Assembly: GCA_002315475.1 (NCBI GenBank)
Contig: DCGI01000034.1
Location: forward strand, 319 to 6,981
Direction of reading: 5' to 3'
Length of the DNA stretch: 6,663 nt
From: Christensenella sp. UBA1782
Lineage (GTDB): Bacteria > Bacillota > Clostridia > Christensenellales > DTU072
The position numbers were made by a program, and so were the translations under genes. Positions within the stretch are counted from its first letter, which is position 1; the number at the start of each line of letters is the position of its first letter. This document shows, piece after piece, positions 1 through 5,962 of this stretch. The notes under the pieces were generated by a model. The model worked only from the letters and a program-made list of their open reading frames with translations. It did not search any database and had not been told where the DNA came from.

Positions 1-1
1 G

Positions 2-316
2 CTAGCGAGAGGGGGAGCCAACCGCAGTTTCGGTATCGAAGTTGCGGCACTTGCCGGCGTGCCGAAGCCGATTGTGGCTCGGGCAAAGGATATTTTGTCG
101 GTACTTTCCGAACAGCATGCCGTCAGCGGAGGATTGGAAGAGAAGATGAGCAAAGTTACTACCGAAACGGCGGTGCCTTGCGATCAGCTTTCTTTGTTCC
201 CCGAAGACGAAACCTTCACCGAAATCAAAAGAATTTTACAAGAGACCGACCTCAACCGTTGCACGCCGATACAGGCGTTGACGATACTGTCCGATTTGAA
301 ACGGTTGTTGCAATAA
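2..316 (+). CDS. mutS: DNA mismatch repair protein MutS, C-terminal fragment (5' end outside window)
   Basis: This is the last 104 codons of MutS, the ATPase that recognises mismatches and recruits MutL; the start lies upstream of the window. The reading frame is open from base 2. The first residues, RGGANRSFGIEVAALAGVP, match the conserved end of the MutS ATPase domain (usually GGA..SYGI.VA.LAG.P), followed by the helix IVARAKDIL. After a short variable linker comes QLSLF (codons 185-199), a textbook sliding-clamp-binding pentapeptide. The extreme C-terminus, TPIQALTILSDLKRLLQ, matches the usual small terminal helix of MutS (P.EAL..L.ELK.L). The gene ends at TAA 314-316, 19 nt before mutL, which has its own ribosome site. 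An in-frame ATG further in is not a real start, because conserved sequence continues upstream of it. Family assignment is firm; MutS2 is unlikely because no Smr domain follows. Confidence 0.95.
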   Translation, partial: LARGGANRSFGIEVAALAGVPKPIVARAKDILSVLSEQHAVSGGLEEKMSKVTTETAVPCDQLSLFPEDETFTEIKRILQETDLNRCTPIQALTILSDLKRLLQ

Positions 317-335
317 GGACAAAGGAGAAGAAATC

Positions 336-2201
336 ATGGGAGTGATTCATCAATTAGAACGTTCCGTTTATAACCGCATCTCCGCCGGCGAAGTGGTGGA
401 GAATCCCGCTTCCGTCGTTAAAGAATTGGTGGAAAACGCCATTGACGCCAGTGCGACCGAAGTGACCGTATCCATCGAGAACGGCGGCATAAAATCCATA
501 TCCGTCGTGGATAACGGTTGCGGCATGGAAGAAGAGGACTTACAAAACTGTATTCTGCCGCACGCCACGAGTAAAATATACGACGCCGAAGACTTGCTTA
601 CCATATCGACGTTGGGGTTTCGAGGGGAGGCTCTTGCCAGTATTTGTGCGGTTTCCAAGACGGAAATCAAGTCGCACTACGCACAAGACACCGGTGCCCA
701 TTTTGTTGCGGTGGAAGGGGGAGAAATCGTCGACGAAGGGGATAGCACGCTGCAAAAAGGCACGACGATCACCGTATCTTCTTTGTTTTACAACACGCCG
801 GCACGCTATAAATTTTTGAAAACCCCGAAAGGCGAAGAAAGTTCGGTCACCAAGCTGATGAAAGATTTGATTATTTCCAATCCCGAAATCGTCATTCGTT
901 ACGTCGTGGACGGAACGGTACAGTTTGCTTCGGACGGGAACGGTATCGAAAGTGCCGTATGTACGGTATTCGGGGCGGCTATTCACGACTGTATGATTCC
1001 TTTCTACCAAAAGGAAAAGGGGTATACTTTGAGGGGCTTTACCGCAAGACCGGCTACCGACGCCATCAAAGGAAACCGTTCCAATCAAATTCTGGTCGTG
1101 AACGGCAGAACGGTGGAAGACGCCGCAATACAGGCGGTCATAGCCAATGCGTACGGAGATGCCTTAATGAAAAGGACGTTTCCTTCCTTCGTTTTGGATA
1201 TCGTCATGCCCTTTGACGAAGTGGACGTCAACGTTCATCCGAATAAGAGAGAGGTTCGTTTTGCCGAGTCGAAGAAACTCTGCGGCTTGGTGTACTCGGT
1301 TATTAAAAGGGCGTTGGAAGAAGACGAGGAAAACCGCCGTCAAGAAATGACTGCGACCTTTTCGGAAAGAAAAGTCATACCGACCATACCCGTTTACGTA
1401 CCGGAAATAAAACCCGATCCCGCCGTAGAAGAAGCGGAGCGGAAAAAAGCGGAAGAGGAAGCGATTGCTCGTCGCATACGGGAAAATCAAAAGGCGTTTC
1501 GTCAAAACAAGGATGCGAAATGCTACGATACGCCCCTCGATTTGAGTAAACTGCTCGGCGATTTACCGCCGATAACCGAAGAAAGCTATTATTGCCCGCC
1601 CGTTTTATTTTTTTCCGATAGCGAAGAAGAAGTCGAAAAGGAAATGCACGTCATCGGACAAGCGTTCAAAACCTATATTTTGGTGGAATGTGAGGATGTC
1701 GTCTATTGGATTGACCAACACGCCGCCCATGAAAGAATACTCTTTGATCAATTCGTCAAACAAACCAAAGAAAAAGTGGCGATGCAAGAATTGTTATTTC
1801 CTTGCGAAGTGCTTGTCAACGAGCAAAAGGCGGAATTTTTCGCCGAGAACGTCGATAGTTTCTCCGCTCTCGGTTTTGCGGTGGCGGTGGAGGACTCCGT
1901 CATAAAAATATCCGCCGTACTTTCCGTCCTCGGCGGTATGGACGTGGAAAAGTTTATTATTGACGTGGACTGTCGCCGAGAAATCAACGATTTCGGCGAT
2001 CTTTCCGTTCTTCGTGATAAATTGGCGCAGACAGCCTGTAAAAACGCCATAAAAGGCGGTGACGCGCTAAGCGACGATCAAATCAAATACTTCTTAAAGG
2101 ACTATTTGGAAAAAATGCCCTTGCAATGCCCGCATGGCAGACCTACGGTCATACGATTCGAGAAAAAAGAAATCGAAAAGATGTTCGGGAGGATCGTGTG
2201 A
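336..2201 (+). CDS. mutL: DNA mismatch repair protein MutL, endonuclease-type
   Basis: MutL couples mismatch recognition by MutS to strand removal; versions with a C-terminal metal site nick the new strand. The 621-residue length is normal. The ATG at 336 follows AAAGGAG (321-327) with an 8-nt spacer. The N-terminal GHKL ATPase shows ELVENAIDA (E30 as general base, N34 for Mg), DNGCGM (59-64), ATSKI (77-81), TLGFRGEAL (92-100) and the LFYNTPAR loop. A charged, coiled-coil-prone linker lies around residues 340-440. The C-terminal domain carries DQHAAHE at 460-466, the clamp-contact motif QELLFP at 484-489, ACK at 567-569 and CPHGRP at 598-603, which together define endonuclease-competent MutL. 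One oddity is that the last acidic residue of the DQHA(X)2E(X)4E motif is Asp471 instead of Glu. The stop overlaps the miaA start, implying translational coupling within the mutS-mutL-miaA operon. Confidence 0.97.
   Translation: MGVIHQLERSVYNRISAGEVVENPASVVKELVENAIDASATEVTVSIENGGIKSISVVDNGCGMEEEDLQNCILPHATSKIYDAEDLLTISTLGFRGEALASICAVSKTEIKSHYAQDTGAHFVAVEGGEIVDEGDSTLQKGTTITVSSLFYNTPARYKFLKTPKGEESSVTKLMKDLIISNPEIVIRYVVDGTVQFASDGNGIESAVCTVFGAAIHDCMIPFYQKEKGYTLRGFTARPATDAIKGNRSNQILVVNGRTVEDAAIQAVIANAYGDALMKRTFPSFVLDIVMPFDEVDVNVHPNKREVRFAESKKLCGLVYSVIKRALEEDEENRRQEMTATFSERKVIPTIPVYVPEIKPDPAVEEAERKKAEEEAIARRIRENQKAFRQNKDAKCYDTPLDLSKLLGDLPPITEESYYCPPVLFFSDSEEEVEKEMHVIGQAFKTYILVECEDVVYWIDQHAAHERILFDQFVKQTKEKVAMQELLFPCEVLVNEQKAEFFAENVDSFSALGFAVAVEDSVIKISAVLSVLGGMDVEKFIIDVDCRREINDFGDLSVLRDKLAQTACKNAIKGGDALSDDQIKYFLKDYLEKMPLQCPHGRPTVIRFEKKEIEKMFGRIV
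2187..2201 (+). promoter_or_regulatory. Ribosome site and GTGA start/stop overlap that set the miaA start
   Basis: GGGAGG (2187-2192) lies 5 nt before GTG 2198-2200, and the mutL stop TGA occupies 2199-2201, giving a 4-nt GTGA overlap. This supports GTG 2198 as the miaA start over an in-frame ATG at 2126, which lies 24 codons deeper inside mutL and would add residues that MiaA proteins do not have ahead of the P-loop strand. The arrangement suggests terminating ribosomes can re-initiate on miaA. Confidence 0.85.
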
Positions 2202-3109
2202 TAACGGTAATAGGCGGGGCGACGGCAAGCGGAAAGAGCGATATTGCGGTGGGTGTGGCGGAAAAGCTGAACGGCGAAATCATCAGTGCCGATTCCATGC
2301 AGATTTACCGAAGAATGAATATCGGCACCGCCAAAGTTACCGAAGAGGAAAAACGGGGTATTCCGCATTACATGATCGATATTATCGAGCCTCAGGAACG
2401 GTTCAGCGCCGCTTTATTCGAAGAAGAGGCGAAAAAAATAATAAACGACATAGAAAGTCGAGGTAAGGTTGCGATTGTGGCGGGCGGAACGGGCTTATAC
2501 ATTCGTGCCTTACTGTACGGCTTTTCCAACGGAGAATACGACGAAACCCTTCGACTTTCCTTGTTAAAGGACGCAGAAAGGCTCGGGGAAGAAGGTATGT
2601 GGCAAAAACTGCGGGAAACGGATGCGGCTTCTGCCGAAAAAATACATCCGCATAACGTTAAACGGGTGATTCGTGCGTTGGAATACAAGATTTTAACGGG
2701 AAAATCCATAAGTGAGCAGATAGAGCGACAATCGACTGCCATTCCGCATAGACTGTATGCCGTCGACAGAGATCGGGACGTGTTGTATGAAAGAATCAAC
2801 AGAAGGGTGGACGGTATGCTGGATAAAGGACTTGTGTCCGAAATAGAAGGTTTGCTTGCGAGCGGCGTGGATTTTTCCTGCCAAAGCATGCAGGCGATCG
2901 GCTATAAAGAATTCAAAGAATACTTTGAGGGGACGAAATCTCTTGCGGAAACGGCGGAAACCGTAAAAAAGAATAGTAGGAATTATGCCAAAAGACAACT
3001 TACATGGTTTCGGAGCGAGCCAAGTTGCGTATGGCTTAAAAATATGGAAAAAGAAGAGATAATTGATAAAATTTGCACAGACTATTACAAAAATATAAGT
3101 AATTTATAA
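2198..3109 (+). CDS. miaA: tRNA dimethylallyltransferase MiaA
   Basis: MiaA transfers a dimethylallyl group from DMAPP to N6 of A37 in tRNAs reading UNN codons, which stabilises codon-anticodon pairing. From the GTG start the protein is 303 residues, a usual size for the family. The P-loop GGATASGKS spans residues 6-14. DSMQIYR (32-38) contains the catalytic Asp and the tRNA-base contact. IGTAK and IPHYMID follow, then GGTGLYIRAL, the QAIGYKE motif (232-238) and the late RQLTWFR motif (266-272). All are intact, so the enzyme should be active. The gene overlaps mutL by 4 nt and ends 16 nt before the PLP-enzyme gene, in the same operon. In many Bacillota hfq follows miaA directly; here it does not. 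Confidence 0.96.
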   Translation: MITVIGGATASGKSDIAVGVAEKLNGEIISADSMQIYRRMNIGTAKVTEEEKRGIPHYMIDIIEPQERFSAALFEEEAKKIINDIESRGKVAIVAGGTGLYIRALLYGFSNGEYDETLRLSLLKDAERLGEEGMWQKLRETDAASAEKIHPHNVKRVIRALEYKILTGKSISEQIERQSTAIPHRLYAVDRDRDVLYERINRRVDGMLDKGLVSEIEGLLASGVDFSCQSMQAIGYKEFKEYFEGTKSLAETAETVKKNSRNYAKRQLTWFRSEPSCVWLKNMEKEEIIDKICTDYYKNISNL

Positions 3110-3125
3110 TAATTTACGAGGTAAA

Positions 3126-4355
3126 ATGGAATACTTTCAAGCGGAAAAGATTGTGGAAGAATGTGAAGAAGCGGCTCAAAAGGAGTTTAAGAAGATTCAA
3201 GCCGTCGCATTGAAGAATCAAGCCAAGGTTTTACGGGCTTTTCGGGAAAATCGAATTGCGGCGATGCATTTTCAAGGTTCGACCGGCTACGGGTACGACG
3301 ATATCGGGCGGGATACGCTGAATAAACTGTTTGCGAACGTGTTTGGGAGCGAAGCGGCTATCGTTTCGCCGCTGATTGCGAACGGTACGCATGCGATTTC
3401 GTTGGTTCTGTACGGATTATTGAAAAGAGGAGACGGTATGCTGAGCATCTCGGGAAAGGCATACGATACGTTGGACGAGGTAATATGCGGAAAAGATAAC
3501 GGTTCTTTGGTGGATATCGGCGTCAACTACAAGCAGATTGAACTGACCGATGACGGTGATTTTCGTTGGGAAGAAATACGTACCGCTTTACTGCGGGAGA
3601 AGCCGAAGGTCGTTTATGTACAACGTTCGAAAGGGTATTTGTGGCGAGATGCGTTCTCCGTCGAAAGAATCGGCGAGGCTGCGAAGTTTGTAAAAGAGAT
3701 TTACCCCGACGTGCTTGTCGTGGTGGATAATTGTTACGGAGAATTCGTGCAGGAACGAGAGCCTACCGAGGTCGGTGCCGACGTATGTGTGGGTTCTTTG
3801 ATAAAGAATCCGGGCGGCGGTATTGCCCCTACAGGCGGCTATATATGCGGCACGCAGGCGTGTATCGACAGTATTGCCAAAAGGCTTACGGCACCTTCGC
3901 TCGGGTTGGAGGTCGGTTCCTATTTGCCCGGCTATTTGCCGTTCTACGAAGGTTTGTTCTTGGCACCGTCTACGGTAAAGAACGCCTTGCTCGGTAGCGT
4001 TTTGGCGGGCTATGTGTTCGAGAAAATCGGCTTTGAAACCATGCCTAAGACGGGTTCGATGCCGTACGATATTATTAAGAGTATCCGCTTCCGTACGCCC
4101 GAACAGCTTATTTCTTTCTGCCAAAAGATTCAGCGTGTTTCGCCCGTCGACAGTTACGTTGTTCCCGAAGCTTGGGATATGCCGGGGTATCCGCATCCCG
4201 TCATCATGGCGGCGGGTACGTTTGTGCAGGGTGCGTCTTTGGAGTTATCTGCCGACGGTACGGTGCGAGAACCCTATGTCGCATATCTGCAAGGCGGACT
4301 GACTTACGAACATTGCAAGTTGGCACTGACGGAAATTCTCTGCGATTTGGCTTGA
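3126..4355 (+). CDS. Methionine gamma-lyase / aluminium-resistance family PLP enzyme (YnbB-like)
   Basis: This is a 409-residue fold-type I PLP-dependent protein of the Met_gamma_lyase family (historically 'aluminium resistance protein'; YnbB in Bacillus subtilis). I recognise it from the N-terminal block HFQGSTGYGYDDIGRDTL (residues 48-65), the following VFGSEAAIVSPLIANGTHA with the glycine-rich cofactor region, and VVVDNCYGEF with D201 as the likely pyridine-nitrogen contact. In SLIKNPGGGIAPTGGY, K227 is the probable Schiff-base lysine. The C-terminal half contains a tyrosine- and glycine-rich segment (LPGYLPFYEGLFLAP) typical of the family. Cytoplasmic; no signal or membrane segment is seen. 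The ATG at 3126 follows GAGGT (3118-3122) with a short 3-nt spacer, 16 nt after miaA, so it is probably co-transcribed. C-S lyase activity is inferred from homology; neither the true substrate nor a role in metal resistance can be read from the sequence. Confidence 0.9.
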   Translation: MEYFQAEKIVEECEEAAQKEFKKIQAVALKNQAKVLRAFRENRIAAMHFQGSTGYGYDDIGRDTLNKLFANVFGSEAAIVSPLIANGTHAISLVLYGLLKRGDGMLSISGKAYDTLDEVICGKDNGSLVDIGVNYKQIELTDDGDFRWEEIRTALLREKPKVVYVQRSKGYLWRDAFSVERIGEAAKFVKEIYPDVLVVVDNCYGEFVQEREPTEVGADVCVGSLIKNPGGGIAPTGGYICGTQACIDSIAKRLTAPSLGLEVGSYLPGYLPFYEGLFLAPSTVKNALLGSVLAGYVFEKIGFETMPKTGSMPYDIIKSIRFRTPEQLISFCQKIQRVSPVDSYVVPEAWDMPGYPHPVIMAAGTFVQGASLELSADGTVREPYVAYLQGGLTYEHCKLALTEILCDLA

Positions 4356-4377
4356 TCGTTTGTTTCCGGTTGTTCTC

Positions 4378-4409
4378 GAAGCCTTGCGAATCTTTCGCAA
4401 GGCTTTTTT
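4378..4409 (+). terminator. Rho-independent terminator of the mutS-mutL-miaA-PLP operon
   Basis: AAGCCTTGCGA (4379-4389) pairs perfectly with TCGCAAGGCTT (4395-4405). One more A-T pair closes the stem inward, leaving a 3-nt loop, and a G-T wobble can extend it outward. The second arm runs directly into a T6 tract (4404-4409). It starts 22 nt after the stop of the PLP gene. No matching T-run exists on the other strand, so it should work in the plus direction only. Confidence 0.93.
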
Positions 4410-4530
4410 ATCGGCTTGAATCCCTTTCTTAAGGCTTTTATTCGGTAACGAAAGAAGATTGTAGGGTTTGTCGAATTATGTCGGACGTATAAAAAGCTTT
4501 TGCGGGTTCGGAAAACGAAAATGAAAGTTT

Positions 4531-4559
4531 TTAACGAAAAGAATCCAAAGCCTTATAAT
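4531..4559 (+). promoter_or_regulatory. Possible weak sigma-A promoter upstream of the palindrome
   Basis: TTAACG (4531-4536), a 17-nt spacer and a perfect TATAAT (4554-4559) point toward the recombinase. The -35 matches only four of six consensus bases, and the region is AT-rich, so chance is a real alternative. If used, it would start near 4566 and give a leader of about 170 nt containing the 4660-4689 hairpin, in contrast to the leaderless transcript from the promoter at 4704. Confidence 0.3.
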
Positions 4560-4659
4560 ACGAAGTCGCAACCATACTATTACATTTTTTGCAATAACTA
4601 TTATAAATTACATTAAAAAATGGAACACAATCCCCTTTTGGCTCTCTATATTGTATCAA

Positions 4660-4689
4660 CTTTTCGCAAAACATTTATTTTGCGAAAAG
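4660..4689. repeat. Perfect 12-bp inverted repeat with 6-bp centre; candidate dif/core recombination site
   Basis: CTTTTCGCAAAA (4660-4671) and TTTTGCGAAAAG (4678-4689) are exact reverse complements separated by CATTTA (4672-4677). Arms of 11-12 bp around a 6-bp asymmetric centre are the known layout of core sites cut by Xer-type tyrosine recombinases. The recombinase gene starts only 49 bp downstream. Perfect arm symmetry fits one recombinase binding both halves rather than a XerC/XerD pair. It is not a good terminator, as no T-run follows on either strand. An operator controlling the promoter 14 bp downstream is the main alternative, and both roles could coexist. Confidence 0.55.
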
Positions 4690-4703
4690 ATATAGAAATC
4701 CTC

Positions 4704-4732
4704 TTTACAATATTTTTCCGTTGTGCTATACT
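4704..4732 (+). promoter_or_regulatory. Sigma-A promoter of the tyrosine recombinase, predicted to give a leaderless mRNA
   Basis: TTTACA (4704-4709) and TATACT (4727-4732) each match five of six consensus bases and are separated by the optimal 17 nt. Counting from the -10 places +1 at A4739, the first base of the recombinase ATG. There is no Shine-Dalgarno-like sequence between 4715 and 4738, which agrees with leaderless translation. Confidence 0.75.
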
Positions 4733-4738
4733 GAATTC

Positions 4739-5842
4739 ATGGATAATTATATTGCGAATCGGGAACAAATCTATTCGGAAAAGCTGCAAAACGACGTTTT
4801 CCCCTATTTGCCGGACTTTTGTCAAGACTTTTTTATCGGTATCGCCATGAATACTTCCATCCTTACCCGCTATAATTACGGATTGGATTTACGGGTATTC
4901 TTCGATTATTTGGTTCAAAAAGGTTCTCGGTTTGCCGGAAAAATCAGTAATCTCCTTACCGTTGCCGAGTTTGACACGATTCAGGCACAGGATTTGGAGC
5001 GTTTTCTTGCTTATTTATCGAGTTATGTTTCCCCTGTCAGCAAAATGTTACAGCAAGACAGTCATGCGGCAAAAGCGCGTAAATTCAGTGCCGTTCGCGC
5101 GTTATTCAGATATATGTATTCACGAGAATTGCTTTCGCAGAACGTTTCTTTACGGGTTCCTATGCCGAAAAATCCGCAAAAACAGATTGTCATATTGGAA
5201 AAAAACGAGGTTTCCGACGTGCTTTCCACATTGTCCGACGATGAACCCTTCGTATCCGAACGTCAAAACACCTATAACGATCGCAATACCAAGATACGGG
5301 ATATTGCCATTATCACCCTTTTGCTCGGTACGGGTATTCGGGTAAGCGAATGTGTGGGGTTGAACGTTCAAGACGTGGATTTCGTCAATAAATCCTTTTT
5401 GGTTACGCGTAAAGGCGGCAAAAAAGCCATTCTTTACCTGAACGACGATATTATTCCCCCGCTGTTGGAGTATTTGGCGTTTCGGGAAGAAGGTCTAAAA
5501 CGCAGAAAAATAGAGCCTTCTCTCGTCGACGCTTTCTTTTTGTCTACCCAACAAAAACGCATTTCGGTTCGCGCGGTGGAGATTTTGGTAAAGAAATACA
5601 CCCATCCCGCCGCTCCGTTGAAAAAAATAACGCCGCATAAACTCCGAAGTACCTACGGCACCGCTCTGTATCGTGCCACGAAAGATATTTACGTGGTTGC
5701 CGAAGTTCTCGGACATAACGATTTGAACACCACGAAAAAGCATTATGCGGCGATTAGCGAAGATATAAAGAAGGAAGCGAGCGGTTTGGTGCATTTTTCT
5801 ACCGAAGATACGAATGGTTCCGATAGTACGCCCAATTCTTGA
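4739..5842 (+). CDS. Tyrosine recombinase, XerS-like (single-protein Xer type)
   Basis: This 367-residue site-specific recombinase breaks and rejoins DNA through a tyrosine-phosphate intermediate. The catalytic domain shows GTGIRVSE (R201), TRKGGKK (K225), HKLR (H300, R303), LGH (H326) and nucleophile Y336 in TTKKHY, so every active-site residue is present. The N-terminal part looks like a SAM-like core-binding domain: a helical lead-in, then LTRYNYGLDLRVFFDYL and DLERFLAYLSSY. The extended N-terminus and total length resemble streptococcal XerS (about 356 residues) more than XerC or XerD (about 300). I infer a role in chromosome-dimer resolution or another single-recombinase exchange at the palindrome 49 bp upstream; an integrase of a decayed element is the alternative. 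ATG 4739 is chosen because it sits at the promoter's +1; a TTG at 4721 would lie upstream of the start site. A short polar tail ends the protein. Confidence 0.85.
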   Translation: MDNYIANREQIYSEKLQNDVFPYLPDFCQDFFIGIAMNTSILTRYNYGLDLRVFFDYLVQKGSRFAGKISNLLTVAEFDTIQAQDLERFLAYLSSYVSPVSKMLQQDSHAAKARKFSAVRALFRYMYSRELLSQNVSLRVPMPKNPQKQIVILEKNEVSDVLSTLSDDEPFVSERQNTYNDRNTKIRDIAIITLLLGTGIRVSECVGLNVQDVDFVNKSFLVTRKGGKKAILYLNDDIIPPLLEYLAFREEGLKRRKIEPSLVDAFFLSTQQKRISVRAVEILVKKYTHPAAPLKKITPHKLRSTYGTALYRATKDIYVVAEVLGHNDLNTTKKHYAAISEDIKKEASGLVHFSTEDTNGSDSTPNS

Positions 5843-5879
5843 TTTTTAACTATTTTTTGACATAATTATTCTTGATTTT
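5835..5879 (+). repeat. 12-nt direct repeat around the end of the recombinase gene
   Basis: ATTCTTGATTTT occurs at 5835-5846, spanning the recombinase stop codon, and again at 5868-5879, a 33-nt offset. The second copy fills most of the spacer of the distal padR promoter. It could be a small local duplication or a protein-binding repeat; with such AT-rich sequence, chance cannot be excluded. Confidence 0.45.
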
Positions 5880-5884
5880 ACAAT
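5857..5884 (+). promoter_or_regulatory. Distal sigma-A promoter of the padR-family gene
   Basis: A perfect -35 TTGACA (5857-5862), a 16-nt spacer and TACAAT (5879-5884, five of six) predict a start near 5891. It lies 46 bp upstream of a second, equally good promoter for the same gene. Confidence 0.6.
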
Positions 5885-5902
5885 AAAATATAAATATTTT
5901 TA

Positions 5903-5931
5903 TTGACTTTTTTGCATCGTGTCGTTATAAT
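5903..5931 (+). promoter_or_regulatory. Proximal sigma-A promoter of the padR-family gene
   Basis: TTGACT (5903-5908, five of six), a 17-nt spacer and a perfect TATAAT (5926-5931) predict initiation at A5938, giving a 25-nt leader. An A/T-only stretch just upstream (5882-5902), containing the AAAATAT/ATATTTT dyad at 5885-5900, could serve as an UP element. No terminator separates this promoter from the recombinase gene, so some read-through is also possible. Confidence 0.8.
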
Positions 5932-5947
5932 GCTCTTATACAACACG
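5918..5947. promoter_or_regulatory. Possible operator dyad over the proximal padR promoter
   Basis: CGTGTCGT (5918-5925) and ACAACACG (5940-5947) pair with one mismatch in eight and bracket the -10 hexamer and predicted start. Many PadR regulators repress their own promoter by binding such dyads, so autoregulation is a natural guess. The spacing of 14 bp between arms and the single imperfect match keep this tentative. Confidence 0.4.
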
Positions 5948-5962
5948 CAAATAGGAGTAAAA

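Larger units (their letters stand above)
4410..4738. other. AT-rich intergenic stretch between the operon and the recombinase gene
   Basis: I find no convincing gene in this 329-base region. A short open frame beginning near 4620 has no ribosome site, no recognisable domain, and runs into the recombinase in another frame. What the region does hold is a possible weak promoter (4531-4559), a palindrome (4660-4689) and the recombinase promoter (4704-4732), listed separately. It also has three copies of AACGAAA (4447-4453, 4514-4520, 4533-4539), two of them preceded by TTCGG to give small TTCG/CGAA dyads. A CATTTTTT/AAAAAATG inverted pair (4583-4590, 4615-4622) is present but consists almost only of A and T, so it may be compositional. 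Confidence 0.6.

Noticed and set aside
540..1088. Minus-strand 182-residue open frame inside mutL
   Set aside because: It is antisense to a strongly conserved ATPase domain, with no ribosome site or recognisable domain.
2126..2197. A longer MiaA starting at ATG 2126
   Set aside because: It would overlap mutL by 76 nt, has no ribosome site, and adds 24 residues ahead of the P-loop strand; GTG 2198 with GGGAGG fits better.
4384..4400. Shared TTTCGCAA between the terminator stem and the palindrome arm as a second recombination half-site
   Set aside because: The match is only eight bases, the loop geometry does not fit a core site, and the terminator role explains the hairpin fully.
4660..4689. 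The palindrome as a transcription terminator
   Set aside because: The stem is mostly A-T pairs and no T-run follows either arm; a strong terminator already exists at 4378-4409.
4721..4738. TTG 4721 as the recombinase start
   Set aside because: It lies just upstream of the -10 hexamer of the best promoter, has no ribosome site, and the added residues carry nothing typical of the family.
4620..4850. A 76-residue protein starting at ATG 4620
   Set aside because: No ribosome site and no recognisable domain; it crosses the palindrome and the recombinase promoter, then runs out of frame through the recombinase gene.
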